Made by a program: the position numbers and the translations under genes. The notes below the pieces were generated by a model that searched no databases, had not been told where the DNA came from, and saw only the letters and a list, made by a program, of their open reading frames with translations. DNA of 64,000 nucleotides from an uncultured Lachnospiraceae bacterium (GTDB lineage Bacteria; Bacillota_A; Clostridia; Lachnospirales; Lachnospiraceae), in assembly GCA_951801245.1 (NCBI GenBank), contig CATOMC010000001.1, positions 164,950 through 228,949 on the forward strand. The letters are read 5' to 3'. This document shows positions 46,609-55,260 of the stretch, piece after piece (within the stretch, counting starts at the first letter, position 1; each line of letters starts with the position of its first letter).

Positions 46609-48216
46609 TTATCTGCCAAAACCTGTTCCTTTCCGCAGGCAATGACTCTGTTCCTCTGACCGGCACGCCCGTATGGCGGTTTTCACATGTGCGATGATAT
46701 CCGTTGCCGTCATGGCTTCCTTGGTACCGTCTTCGGCAGCATAGTCACCGGCCAGTCCGTGCAGATATACGCCTGTTATGGCTGCCTGATATCCGTTCAT
46801 GCCCTGCGCCACAAGCCCTGTCACCATACCGGCCAGCACATCCCCGCTCCCGGCGGCCGCCATACCGGCATTTCCTGTCGTATTGAGATAACACTTCCCA
46901 GAACCTGCCTGCGCCACCACGGTCCTTGCATCCTTACAGATCACAGTGCAGCAAAGCCTTTTGGCCAGAAGATGCGGATATTGTGTCAGATGCGTCTTAC
47001 ACTCAGACGTCTCGCAGCCGTACAGACGGGCAAACTCGCCAAGATGCGGTGTGAGAACTATGTCTCTTCCATGTCCGTTTTGTTCCACCAGACAGGCCTG
47101 CAATGCCTTGTTTACGGCAAGCAGATTTAATCCGTCCGCATCGATCACCAAGGGCAGGCGGCTCTCTTCTATGCAAAACGCAAGGAGACGTTTCGCCATC
47201 GTATCCTGCCCGATGCCCGGCCCAATCATAATACAGTCTGCCCAGGAAACAGCTTCCTCAAAAGCCTTCCAGAAATCCTGCATCTGTTCCTGTCCACCTT
47301 CTGTTTCATCGACGGTAGAATCATAAGGCAGAAGCATGGCTTCCGGCGCGTATTGTAAAACAGCATCTCTGTTTGCTGTGTCTGTGACCACCTTCACCAT
47401 ACCGGCTCCGGTAGAGAATGTACTTTTGGCCGCCAGCATAGCCGCCCCACCCATCTGCCTACTGCCGGCGACCACAAGCGCTTTGCCAAAAGTACCTTTA
47501 TTGCCGTCCGGCACACGCTCCGGCAATAGTCCCTGCTGTATGTCATGGAAGGTATACCAGACAGGTTCGCTGCCAAGAAAACTTTGCTCATCAATCCCTA
47601 TCTGTCCCCGAACCAGATGCCCACAGTATCCGGCACCCGGATAAAGCATCTGCCCCAGTTTATAAAACCCATAAGTGACCGTAAGATCTGCCTGCACCGC
47701 ACAACCCAGTATCTCCCCCGTGTCGGCCTGTATGCCGGAAGGAATATCGATACTGCACACAAAAGCTTCCTGTTCATTGATCCAATCGACTGCCTGCGCA
47801 TATCTGCCTGCCACAGGCCGGGACAGTCCCACGCCAAAAACCGCATCAATCACTATATCCATATCATATGTGGCTTCCGCAATTCTGCCAAAAATCCTTG
47901 CCCCATAGCTTTTAAGAATCTCCAACTGGCTCTTGGTCTCTTCGGAACAATCCTCAGCCTCTCCCAGCAGGACAAACTCCACGGAATATCCCGCTAACAT
48001 TAACAGTCTCCCGACCGCCAGGCCGTCACCGCCATTGTTCCCACAGCCGGACACCACAACTACCCGTCCCGGCTCGTTACCAAGAATCTTCTGCAAAGCT
48101 TCCACCGTCACAAGCGCTGCCCGCTCCATCAGAAGAAGCGACGGCATATGGTGAAATGCAATGGTATTTCTATCATACTGCTTCATCTGTGAAGCAGTCA
48201 CCAGATACTCTTTCAT
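46609..48216 (-). CDS. nnr: Bifunctional NAD(P)HX epimerase / dehydratase
   Basis: A 535-residue fusion that repairs hydrated NADH/NADPH. The N-terminal YjeF_N epimerase half (about 1-215) has VVVVSGCGNNGGDGLAVGRLL. The C-terminal ADP-dependent dehydratase half (about 225-530) has the ribokinase-like signature NAGMAAAGSGDVLAGMVTG. GTG at 48219 directly precedes ATG at 48216; AAGGAA fits the ATG. The acyl-carrier synthase acpS that often precedes it is not present. Confidence 0.94.
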   Translation of the reverse strand: MKEYLVTASQMKQYDRNTIAFHHMPSLLLMERAALVTVEALQKILGNEPGRVVVVSGCGNNGGDGLAVGRLLMLAGYSVEFVLLGEAEDCSEETKSQLEILKSYGARIFGRIAEATYDMDIVIDAVFGVGLSRPVAGRYAQAVDWINEQEAFVCSIDIPSGIQADTGEILGCAVQADLTVTYGFYKLGQMLYPGAGYCGHLVRGQIGIDEQSFLGSEPVWYTFHDIQQGLLPERVPDGNKGTFGKALVVAGSRQMGGAAMLAAKSTFSTGAGMVKVVTDTANRDAVLQYAPEAMLLPYDSTVDETEGGQEQMQDFWKAFEEAVSWADCIMIGPGIGQDTMAKRLLAFCIEESRLPLVIDADGLNLLAVNKALQACLVEQNGHGRDIVLTPHLGEFARLYGCETSECKTHLTQYPHLLAKRLCCTVICKDARTVVAQAGSGKCYLNTTGNAGMAAAGSGDVLAGMVTGLVAQGMNGYQAAITGVYLHGLAGDYAAEDGTKEAMTATDIIAHVKTAIRACRSEEQSHCLRKGTGFGR

Positions 48217-48279
48217 CACGATTCCTTCCTATACTGTTTCATGTTGTCACAGGCATAAGTGCTTTCTCAAAGTAAGGAA

Positions 48280-48305
48280 GCGCCAAAACCCTAAGATTTC
48301 GGCGC
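48280..48305 (-). terminator. Stem-loop overlapping the end of the coiled-coil gene
   Basis: GCGCCAAAACC (48280-48290) pairs with GGTTT-like and GGCGC sequence ending at 48305: a stem GCGCC/GGCGC extended by AAA/TTT. The stop codon (48291-48293) is in the loop. The trailing U-stretch is weak. Confidence 0.6.
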
Positions 48306-49001
48306 ATCTGTGTTCTCTTCTTTTGGTGTTTCACCCTCTGCCTGCCCAGACTGCTCCTTTTCCTTATCCTGGGGGTTGTTTTTCTTTTGATATTTTTCTT
48401 CCGGATCATACTTCATATCAAACAGTTCGATCACATCCGCCCCGAAAATATCATGCATATAGGAATAGAGCAGGTGGTTCATGGCCTCCTTTTCCTGCTT
48501 GCGCACCACCTTTTTCTTAAGTTCCCGCCTGATCTCGCCGATCCATTTCTCGATTTCTTCCAGTTCAGCAGAATTCTCCTGCATTTTCTGATAACAAACT
48601 TCCATGGTGATGAGCATCAGTTTATTGTTTATCTGATTGATCTGCCTCGGAAGTTCTATCATTTCCTCCTCATAGGCATCCATCTTCTCATTACATTCAT
48701 TGATCAGACGTTTGTGGTCAGACATATCCTTGTCCTGCTTTTTCGTGGGATGTTCCCCCATCTCGTCGGCCAAGATCACCACCTCGTCCATCAGTTTCTT
48801 CTTCAGTTTTTTGAGTTCCTTGCTCTCCGTGTTGACTTTGCCCTGACGCTTGAGCAATTGGTTCAACTCTTTCTCCGCACTCTTAATCTCTGATGAGTAT
48901 TCCGCCTGTGTAAAGAGTTTATGCCATTTGTGATCAAGCGTTAAGATGGGAATCTTCCTGCCTATAAGCGCCTGCTTAAATACCTCATCTGATTTGGACA
49001 T
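48291..49001 (-). CDS. Coiled-coil protein of unknown function
   Basis: About 236 residues. The first 30 residues (VFKQALIGRKIPILTLDHKWHKLF) look like a small folded segment; residues 35-155 are a strongly predicted coiled coil with Lys/Glu heptads, and the C-terminus is a low-complexity acidic and Gln-rich tail. I do not recognise the family. ATG at 49001 is supported by AAGGGG at the expected distance. It is downstream of rex by 30 bases and probably shares its promoter. Confidence 0.6.
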   Translation of the reverse strand: MSKSDEVFKQALIGRKIPILTLDHKWHKLFTQAEYSSEIKSAEKELNQLLKRQGKVNTESKELKKLKKKLMDEVVILADEMGEHPTKKQDKDMSDHKRLINECNEKMDAYEEEMIELPRQINQINNKLMLITMEVCYQKMQENSAELEEIEKWIGEIRRELKKKVVRKQEKEAMNHLLYSYMHDIFGADVIELFDMKYDPEEKYQKKNNPQDKEKEQSGQAEGETPKEENTDAPKS

Positions 49002-49031
49002 CTCTGTCATCCCCTTCTTCTTTGTGTATCG

Positions 49032-49670
49032 TTACTCCCCCTGCTCTCTGGAGGACAGATTATAAGATAACTTCATCAGACTATCCGACAAGTGTACATT
49101 TTCCACCTGAATCCATTCCGGAACCCGCAGATCCACATGGGCAAAATTCCATATCCCCTTGATACCGCAGCCTGCCAGTTGTTCCGCGACTTCAACGGCA
49201 CTCGCCTTCGGTATGGTGAGCACGGCGATGTCTATATCATTTTCCCGTACAAAAGATTCCATCTCCTCCATCGACCGCACGGTTATCCCACGGATCTGAC
49301 TGCCGCAGACCTGTGGATCTTTGTCAAAAATACCGCGAAACAGAAATCCCCGCCGCTCAAAATTCATATAATTGACAAGCGCCTGCCCCAGATGCCCGGC
49401 TCCCACCAGAATCAGATGATGCTCCTTGTGAAGACCCAGTATCTTACCAATCTCATCATACAAAAACCCCACATTATATCCGTACCCCTGCTGGCCGAAG
49501 CCGCCAAAATTATTCAGATCCTGCCTGATCTGCGAAGCAGTCACCTGCATGATATCGCTCAGTTCCTGCGAAGAAACCCTCTCAATCCCCTCATCTTTCA
49601 GTTCACCCAGATATCTGAAATACCTTGGCAAACGGCCGACCACAGTCTGTGAAATTTCTTTTTCTTCCAC
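49032..49670 (-). CDS. rex: Redox-sensing transcriptional repressor Rex
   Basis: A 212-residue repressor with an N-terminal winged helix (residues about 10-75, including MQVTASQIRQDLNNFGGFGQQG) and a Rossmann domain (LVGAGHLGQALVNY) that reads the NADH/NAD ratio. NADH binding releases it from DNA. The start is GTG with GAGGCGG upstream. Targets are usually fermentation and NADH-recycling genes. The nfnA or fhs promoters could be targets, but I see no Rex palindrome there. Confidence 0.94.
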   Translation of the reverse strand: MEEKEISQTVVGRLPRYFRYLGELKDEGIERVSSQELSDIMQVTASQIRQDLNNFGGFGQQGYGYNVGFLYDEIGKILGLHKEHHLILVGAGHLGQALVNYMNFERRGFLFRGIFDKDPQVCGSQIRGITVRSMEEMESFVRENDIDIAVLTIPKASAVEVAEQLAGCGIKGIWNFAHVDLRVPEWIQVENVHLSDSLMKLSYNLSSREQGE

Positions 49671-49753
49671 GATGCCGCCTCCCCGAATCTGTCAGATCCT
49701 ATCGTCATCTTCCAACATGCCATTACGTCTGACACAAGCTTTCATTCCAGATA

Positions 49754-49782
49754 AGTATACAACTGTGTTAAAATTATGTCAA
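49754..49782 (-). promoter_or_regulatory. SigA-type promoter of rex
   Basis: On the minus strand a perfect TTGACA (49782-49777), 17 bases, TATACT (49759-49754). Confidence 0.75.
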
Positions 49783-49792
49783 TGAATTGACA
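49777..49792. promoter_or_regulatory. Palindrome overlapping the rex -35 box
   Basis: TGTCAAT-GA-ATTGACA is a perfect 7-2-7 inverted repeat covering the -35 box. It does not match the usual Rex site (TTGTTAA-N4-TTAACAA), so the binding protein is uncertain. Confidence 0.5.
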
Positions 49793-49821
49793 CAGATGCC
49801 GCCTGCTTGTAAACTGATAGT

Positions 49822-49861
49822 GTTGCTTTTCACATGTTAGCGGCATGCGTGTGAAAAGTAA
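49822..49861. repeat. TTTTCAC-armed inverted repeat, copy 2
   Basis: GTTGCTTTTCACA (49822-49834) and GTGTGAAAAGTAA (49849-49861) form a hairpin around CATG-type sequence. The same arms occur at 1941-1971 in the opposite order. It lies between the divergent rex and ABC-F genes. Confidence 0.6.
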
Positions 49862-49907
49862 CCCGGTAATGTTCAACTACTAACATCAGAAAGGTTTGGT
49901 GCGTACC

Positions 49908-51884
49908 ATGATACTTTCCGTTAATAACATAAATAAAGCTTTTCACGAAGTGCCTGTCCTTCAAAATGTCTCTTTTCATATCGAAGACTATGATAAGGCC
50001 GCCATCGTTGGCATCAACGGGGCCGGCAAAACCACCCTCCTCCGCATTATCATGGGGGAACTCTCGGCAGATGAAGGCATCGTGACGCTCTCCAAAGACA
50101 AAACTGTCGGCTACCTGTCTCAGCGCGAAGCCGTATCGGGCGAAAATACGATTTATGAAGAACTGCTTATGGTCAAACAGGACATCCTGGACATGGAACA
50201 AAAAATGCACACCATTGAACTGCAGATGAAGACCGCTTCCGGAGACCATTTGGAGCAGCTTATGAATACCTATGCTGCCCTGACCCACGCTTACGAAGCC
50301 GCAAACGGCTATGCTTATCAAAGCGAACTGACCGGCGTGTTAAAGGGTCTGGGCTTTATGGAATCAGAATTCAACAAATCCGTCTCCACCCTCTCCGGCG
50401 GCCAGAAAACGCGTGTTGCGCTGGGTAAGCTTCTGCTGTTAAAGCCGGACCTTATCATATTGGACGAGCCCACAAACCACCTGGACCTGTCATCCATCAC
50501 CTGGCTGGAGACATATCTTCTGAATTATAAAGGTGCCGTTATCATCGTCTCCCATGACCGCTATTTCCTCGACCGGATAGCCAACAAAGTGATCGAGATC
50601 GACAATACCAAAGCGACCGTCTTTCACGGCAATTATACCGACTATGCCGCCGGCAAGGAAATCTTGAGAACCGCCGCCTATCATGCCTATATGAAACAGC
50701 AGCAGGAAATCAGGCATCAGGAAGCCGTGATTGAAAAGCTCCGCTCTTTTAATCGTGAAAAATCTATCAAACGAGCAGAAAGTCGTGAAAAACTGCTGGA
50801 TAAGATGGATGTGCTGGACAAACCCGTGGAAGTACGCTCCGATATGCACCTGAAACTGGAGCCAAAATACCAGAGTGGTAACGATGTGCTGTCTGTGGAG
50901 GCATTGTCCAAAGCTTTCGGAACGCTTACGCTCTTCACTGACCTTTCTTTTGAAATCAAAAAGGGAGAGCATGTTGCCATCATCGGTGACAACGGCACGG
51001 GAAAGACCACAATCCTTAAAATCATCAATGAACTGCTACCCCCGGACCACGGCACGATCCGTCTGGGGACCAATGTGGCGATTGGCTACTATGACCAGGA
51101 ACACCATGTACTGCATCCGGAAAAGACCCTTTTTGATGAGATTTCCGATGACTACCCGTCTCTTACGAATACGGAGATACGCAATACCCTCGCCGCGTTT
51201 CTCTTTACCGGAGAAGATGTCTTTAAGACCGTCAAAAGCCTGAGCGGCGGCGAACGCGGACGGATTTCTCTGGCCAAACTGATGCTCTCCGAAGCCAATT
51301 TCCTGATACTGGATGAGCCTACCAACCACCTGGATATCATGTCCAAGGAAATCCTGGAAGATGCTATCAATGCTTATACAGGGACGGTACTGTATGTTTC
51401 CCATGACCGTTATTTTATTAACCGGACGGCCAGCCGCATTCTGGACTTAAACAGATGTGTACTCACCAATTATCTGGGAAATTATGATTATTATCTGGAA
51501 AAAAAGGAAGAACAGCTTGCACGGATCGATGTGGAAAGCGGAACCGGAAAAGCGGCTCCCAATACACCCTTTGTCAAAGCATCGGCTGATGGTACTGCCG
51601 CCAGGAGCCATGCTGAAAATGCCGTATCCAGCACAAAATCTGACTGGAAAGCCCAGAAAGAACTCCTGGCTGCAAAACGCAAACGGGAAAATGATCTTAA
51701 AAAATGTGAAGAGCGGATCGAAACGCTGGAGAATCGAAACGAAGAGATCGAAACGCTTATGTGCGCGCCTGACGTGTGTACGAATGTGGCAAAATTGCAG
51801 GAATTGAGCCGGGAAAAAGAGGGAAATGAGAAGGAACTGGCTGAATTATATGTGCAGTGGGAAGCGTTGGCGGTGGAAGAATAA
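49908..51884 (+). CDS. ABC-F family ATPase (YdiF/Uup-like)
   Basis: A 658-residue cytosolic protein with two ABC ATPase domains: Walker A GINGAGKTTLL and GDNGTGKTTIL, signature LSGGQKTR and LSGGERGR, Walker B LIILDEPTNHLD and FLILDEPTNHLD. Between them is the charged linker of the ABC-F class and the C-terminus is a long coiled coil (about 580-658). ABC-F proteins act on the ribosome exit site; some confer antibiotic resistance, but this C-terminal coiled-coil layout matches the housekeeping YdiF/Uup group. TTG/GTG starts lie upstream; the ATG at 49908 gives the usual MILSVNNI start, although AAAGG is 13 bases away. Confidence 0.9.
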   Translation: MILSVNNINKAFHEVPVLQNVSFHIEDYDKAAIVGINGAGKTTLLRIIMGELSADEGIVTLSKDKTVGYLSQREAVSGENTIYEELLMVKQDILDMEQKMHTIELQMKTASGDHLEQLMNTYAALTHAYEAANGYAYQSELTGVLKGLGFMESEFNKSVSTLSGGQKTRVALGKLLLLKPDLIILDEPTNHLDLSSITWLETYLLNYKGAVIIVSHDRYFLDRIANKVIEIDNTKATVFHGNYTDYAAGKEILRTAAYHAYMKQQQEIRHQEAVIEKLRSFNREKSIKRAESREKLLDKMDVLDKPVEVRSDMHLKLEPKYQSGNDVLSVEALSKAFGTLTLFTDLSFEIKKGEHVAIIGDNGTGKTTILKIINELLPPDHGTIRLGTNVAIGYYDQEHHVLHPEKTLFDEISDDYPSLTNTEIRNTLAAFLFTGEDVFKTVKSLSGGERGRISLAKLMLSEANFLILDEPTNHLDIMSKEILEDAINAYTGTVLYVSHDRYFINRTASRILDLNRCVLTNYLGNYDYYLEKKEEQLARIDVESGTGKAAPNTPFVKASADGTAARSHAENAVSSTKSDWKAQKELLAAKRKRENDLKKCEERIETLENRNEEIETLMCAPDVCTNVAKLQELSREKEGNEKELAELYVQWEALAVEE

Positions 51885-51913
51885 GGGCTAGATGGATATG
51901 ATTGGTATCGTGT

Positions 51914-52032
51914 GTTATTGAAATATTGGTTATTGAAATACGCGTTATTAAAACAAATGTTATGTATCGATCGTTATTATATCTAGTGTTATTATAATTA
52001 ATGTTATTTAATTTGTTGTTTTAATTATGGAT
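51914..52032. repeat. Degenerate 15-bp tandem array with GTTATT core
   Basis: GTTATT or a one-base variant begins at 51914, 51929, 51944, 51959, 51973, 51988, 52003 and 52018 (GTTTTA), that is every 15 bases with one 14-base step. The first two units are GTTATTGAAATATTG and GTTATTGAAATACGC. The rest of each unit is diverged and AT-rich. It starts 30 bases after the ABC-F stop; no reading frame with a start codon covers it. Confidence 0.75.
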
Positions 52033-52079
52033 GGTGTTAGTCAGCATACGTATCTGTAAGCTGCTTTCCCTATTTGTAT

Positions 52080-52114
52080 AAAGTCACAACTGAAAGTTCT
52101 CCAGTTGTGACTTT
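52080..52114. terminator. Bidirectional terminator between ABC-F and icd
   Basis: AAAGTCACAACTG (52080-52092) pairs perfectly with CAGTTGTGACTTT (52102-52114), a 13-bp stem with a nine-base loop. It ends just beyond the icd stop on the minus strand. Confidence 0.85.
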
Positions 52115-52121
52115 AATCTGA

Positions 52122-53327
52122 TTACAGCGTCTCTAAAGTTTTTCTGATCTCCTTGATGAAATCTTCACTGTTTAGGACTGTTACATCTTGTAAGGAAGTG
52201 ATCAGGGCGAGGTCTTTGGTCATCTTGCCTTGTTCTATGGTCTGGATGGTGGCTTTGTCGAGTTTGTCTGCAAAGGCCATCAGTTCTTTGTTGTCATCCA
52301 GTTCGCCGCGTTTACGTAAAGCACCCGTCCAGGCAAAGATTGTTGCAACGGAGTTGGTGGACGTCTCCTCTCCTTTCAGGTGTTTGTAATAATGTCTCTG
52401 TACGGTGCCATGAGCCGCCTCATACTCGTATACGCCATCCGGGGATACCAGGACGGAAGTCATCATCGCAAGAGAACCGAAGGCGGAAGACACCATATCA
52501 CTCATGACATCTCCATCGTAGTTCTTGCAGGCCCAAATAAAGCCGCCTTTCGCTTTCATCACGCGGGCTACCGCATCATCGATTAGGGTATAGAAATATT
52601 CGATACCGGCCTCCTCAAATCTATTCTGGTATTCTGCCCCATAAATCTCCTGGAAGATATCCTTAAAGTTATGATCATACTTCTTCGAGATGGTATCTTT
52701 GGTGGCAAACCACAAATCCTGTCTGGTATCCAGCGCATAGTTAAAACATGCCCTGGCAAAGCTTCCTATAGACTTATCCGTATTATGGATTCCCTGCAGG
52801 ATACCGGGGCCTGTAAATTCATGGATGGTCTCCCGGATTTCCGTGCCGTCTTTTGCTGTAAAGACCAGTTCTGCTTTCCCCTCCCCGGGTACTTTAATCT
52901 CGGTGTTTTTATAGACATCACCATATGCATGACGTGCAAGGGTGATGGGCTTTTCCCAGTTCTTGACGCATGGCTCAATTCCTTTTACGATAATCGGGGC
53001 ACGGAATACCGTGCCATCCAAGGCCGCACGGATGGTGCCGTTTGGACTTTTCCACATCTCTTTCAAATGATATTCTGTCATCCTGGCCGCATTGGGTGTG
53101 ATGGTCGCGCACTTAACCGCCACGCCGTATTTTCTGGTGGCTTCTGCCGAATCTATGGTGACCTGATCGTTTGTCTCATTGCGATGCTCCAGTCCCAGAT
53201 CATAGTATTGTGTTTTTAAATCTATGTAAGGAAGTAACAGTTCCTCTTTGATCATCTTCCAGAGGATTCTGGTCATCTCGTCTCCGTCCATCTCTACCAG
53301 AGGTGTCGTCATTGTAATCTTGTCCAT
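52122..53327 (-). CDS. icd: NADP-dependent isocitrate dehydrogenase (homodimeric type II)
   Basis: A 401-residue enzyme that oxidises isocitrate to 2-oxoglutarate, forming NADPH for glutamate and proline synthesis. The segment [19 protein letters not shown] and [19 protein letters not shown] mark the eukaryote-like (subfamily II) class rather than the E. coli class; [14 protein letters not shown] is also conserved. ATG at 53327 has AAAGGCGG upstream; the frame opens 13 codons earlier. It follows the GntR gene by 81 bases without a visible promoter or terminator, so the regulator probably controls it. Citrate synthase and aconitase are not in the window. Confidence 0.95.
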   Translation of the reverse strand: MDKITMTTPLVEMDGDEMTRILWKMIKEELLLPYIDLKTQYYDLGLEHRNETNDQVTIDSAEATRKYGVAVKCATITPNAARMTEYHLKEMWKSPNGTIRAALDGTVFRAPIIVKGIEPCVKNWEKPITLARHAYGDVYKNTEIKVPGEGKAELVFTAKDGTEIRETIHEFTGPGILQGIHNTDKSIGSFARACFNYALDTRQDLWFATKDTISKKYDHNFKDIFQEIYGAEYQNRFEEAGIEYFYTLIDDAVARVMKAKGGFIWACKNYDGDVMSDMVSSAFGSLAMMTSVLVSPDGVYEYEAAHGTVQRHYYKHLKGEETSTNSVATIFAWTGALRKRGELDDNKELMAFADKLDKATIQTIEQGKMTKDLALITSLQDVTVLNSEDFIKEIRKTLETL

Positions 53328-53408
53328 GTCTTTATCCGCCTTTCTGTTTTTGATATAAGAAATCATATCAGCGAAGCAAGTAAACCGTTGCCACAGGGTG
53401 ACACTTTA

Positions 53409-54107
53409 TCAGGATTCGCTCTCGTCACCGTATATTTCTTTTAAACCGTTCTTGACCATATTGTCGTAAGCATTGATCATATGCTGGTTGGCCAGTTTCT
53501 CCGCCCGGTCAGCATCTTTGGCCTTGATAGCTTCCATGATCTGCCTGTGCTCTTCATTGGAAGCTCGTCCTCTCGTGTTGGTGGCCAATGTCCTTTGCCT
53601 GACACGTAACACATATTGGTGAAAATCCTTTAACGTATGCTCCAGCATCTTGGAATCGCATGCTTCGTAGAGAATATCATGAAAACGGTTATCCAGTTCT
53701 GCCATCTGATCCAGATGACCTTTGTCCTCATGAAACTCTGCCAGATAGATATTTTCCTCCATCTCCTCCATCTGCTCTTTTGTAATCTTCTCCGTGGCAA
53801 GACGTGCACAAAGCCCCTCTAAAAGCGACCGGATCATATAGATATCTTTCACATCTTTGGCCGTAATGCCTGTTACATAAGCACCCTTGTTGGGCACAAT
53901 CTGCAAAAGGCCCTCCAGTTCCAACTGTCTGAAAGCTTCCCTGACCGGTGTGCGGCTCACCCCTAATTCCTCACCGATTGCCACTTCCTTTAATTCTTCA
54001 TGCTCCTTATACTTGCCGCTTAAAATATCCTCTCTGAGTTTCTGGAACACCCGCCCCCGCAGTGAATACTTGTCATTCACATCGTGTTTAATATCATAGT
54101 TTGCCAT
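53409..54107 (-). CDS. GntR-family (FadR/FCD) transcriptional regulator
   Basis: A 232-residue repressor: an N-terminal winged helix (about 15-80, with IGEELGVSRTPVREAFRQLELEGLL) and a C-terminal FCD helical domain (about 90-220) whose His and Asp residues (DNRFHDIL, NEEHRQIMEAI) usually bind a metal and a small organic acid. It lies upstream of icd in the same direction. Its own promoter holds a perfect palindrome (54203-54214), consistent with autorepression. A tricarboxylate such as citrate is a plausible effector by context only. Confidence 0.9.
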   Translation of the reverse strand: MANYDIKHDVNDKYSLRGRVFQKLREDILSGKYKEHEELKEVAIGEELGVSRTPVREAFRQLELEGLLQIVPNKGAYVTGITAKDVKDIYMIRSLLEGLCARLATEKITKEQMEEMEENIYLAEFHEDKGHLDQMAELDNRFHDILYEACDSKMLEHTLKDFHQYVLRVRQRTLATNTRGRASNEEHRQIMEAIKAKDADRAEKLANQHMINAYDNMVKNGLKEIYGDESES

Positions 54108-54202
54108 TTCTTTTCACATTTCCCTTTCTGACCACCCATGATCTATCCCGGCAAAATGCTTAATGTCGTCTTTGGGTCTGACAGATTCTTTCATCTCGTA
54201 TA

Positions 54203-54214
54203 ATTGTATACAAT
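54203..54214. promoter_or_regulatory. GntR operator palindrome ATTGTATACAAT
   Basis: A perfect 12-bp palindrome, ATTGTATACAAT, overlapping the -10 box of gntR. FCD-type GntR proteins commonly bind TNGTATACNA-like sites, so this is likely its own operator. Confidence 0.7.
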
Positions 54215-54231
54215 CCTATAAGCTCTGTCAA
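54203..54231 (-). promoter_or_regulatory. SigA-type promoter of gntR-icd
   Basis: On the minus strand a perfect TTGACA (54231-54226), 17 bases, TACAAT (54208-54203). The -10 box is the right half of the palindrome. Confidence 0.75.
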
Positions 54232-54274
54232 TAGCTAATCTCTGTCTTCCGTGGCGACTCACACATTATTTTTC

Positions 54275-55195
54275 TTAAGAAGATTCACACAGTCTTCCAA
54301 TGTTGAGCATCCCCCAGCCTTGTTTGTTCCAGGAATCCCCCAGATCTGTTGCACTGTAGATCATTTTTCTCTTTAACTGCTCATTATTACTATAGGGATA
54401 TTTTTGTAAAAAGAGAGCCGCCGCCCCGGAAACAATAGGCGTTGCCATAGATGTACCGCTTTTTTTCAGATATGCATTGCGAAAGCCGCCTCGAAAACCG
54501 CTCTGCCACTTCATATTGCAGGAAATAATATCTGTGCCTGGCGCCACAATATCCGGCTTACGATAAAGCATATCCGCGCTGCCACGTCCGGAATAATTCT
54601 CACACAGATCCTCCCTTTTCCCGAAAAATCCTCCTTCATGGCATCCCACCGTAATCACTTTGCGGCTGCTTCCAAGCGGTGAAATGGTATCCTCCCTGGG
54701 CCCATTATTTCCGGCCGCACAGACCACCACAATACCCTGCTCCCAGACAGAATCCAAAAGACCGACCAACTCTTCCATCCGTTCTTTGTCACTGCTCGAT
54801 CCGATGCCAACCGATATATTCAACACCCGAATCCGATGGCGGATCCTATTCTGCAGAACCCACAATAAGCCTTTGTACATACTCTCTATGCTGCCTTCAC
54901 CATTGTAATCCAGTACCTTGCCGATACAAAATCTACAAGTTGGCGCTATCCCGCGAAAGCGCCCCCTGGATGCATAGCCGCTTCCGCCAACGCATCCCGC
55001 TACATGAGTGCCATGTCCACTGTCATCGTAGCTGCCCAGCTTACCATTCACAAAATCGGCAAAATCAATAATCCTGTTAGCAAAATCAGGATGATTCCCG
55101 ATGCCCGTATCCAACACGGCCACTGTAATATCCTCTGTTGTGATCGTGCTTTGTATGAAATCGCTGCACTCAAGTTGTCTTCTGACGCGGTCCAC
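54275..55195 (-). CDS. Subtilisin-like (S8) serine protease, cytosolic
   Basis: A 306-residue protein with the complete S8 triad: D29 in AVLDTGIGNHP, H61 in DDSGHGTHVAG and S249 in KSGTSMATPIVSGAAAL, with the oxyanion Asn in CAAGNNGP. There is no signal peptide and no propeptide, so it should stay in the cytosol, like the intracellular subtilisin class. The start is GTG at 55195, with GGTGGAG five bases upstream. It lies downstream of the smaller LRR protein and separated from it by a strong terminator. Its substrate is unknown. Confidence 0.88.
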   Translation of the reverse strand: MDRVRRQLECSDFIQSTITTEDITVAVLDTGIGNHPDFANRIIDFADFVNGKLGSYDDSGHGTHVAGCVGGSGYASRGRFRGIAPTCRFCIGKVLDYNGEGSIESMYKGLLWVLQNRIRHRIRVLNISVGIGSSSDKERMEELVGLLDSVWEQGIVVVCAAGNNGPREDTISPLGSSRKVITVGCHEGGFFGKREDLCENYSGRGSADMLYRKPDIVAPGTDIISCNMKWQSGFRGGFRNAYLKKSGTSMATPIVSGAAALFLQKYPYSNNEQLKRKMIYSATDLGDSWNKQGWGMLNIGRLCESS

Positions 55196-55208
55196 GTTAT
55201 CTCCACCT

Positions 55209-55248
55209 AAAAACTCCCGGCCTTAGATTTATTCTATGCCGGGAGTTT
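55209..55248 (-). terminator. Strong terminator between LRR gene and protease gene
   Basis: AAACTCCCGGC (55211-55221) pairs with GCCGGGAGTTT (55238-55248), a perfect 11-bp stem, followed on the minus strand by five U residues (55213-55209). It ends the LRR transcript 13 bases before the protease start codon, so its 3' end overlaps the protease leader. Confidence 0.9.
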
Positions 55249-55260
55249 GGTGCGGTTCAA

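Noticed and set aside
49908..51884. Antibiotic-resistance ABC-F gene
   Set aside because: The C-terminal coiled coil and linker match the housekeeping YdiF/Uup group; nothing points to a resistance subfamily.
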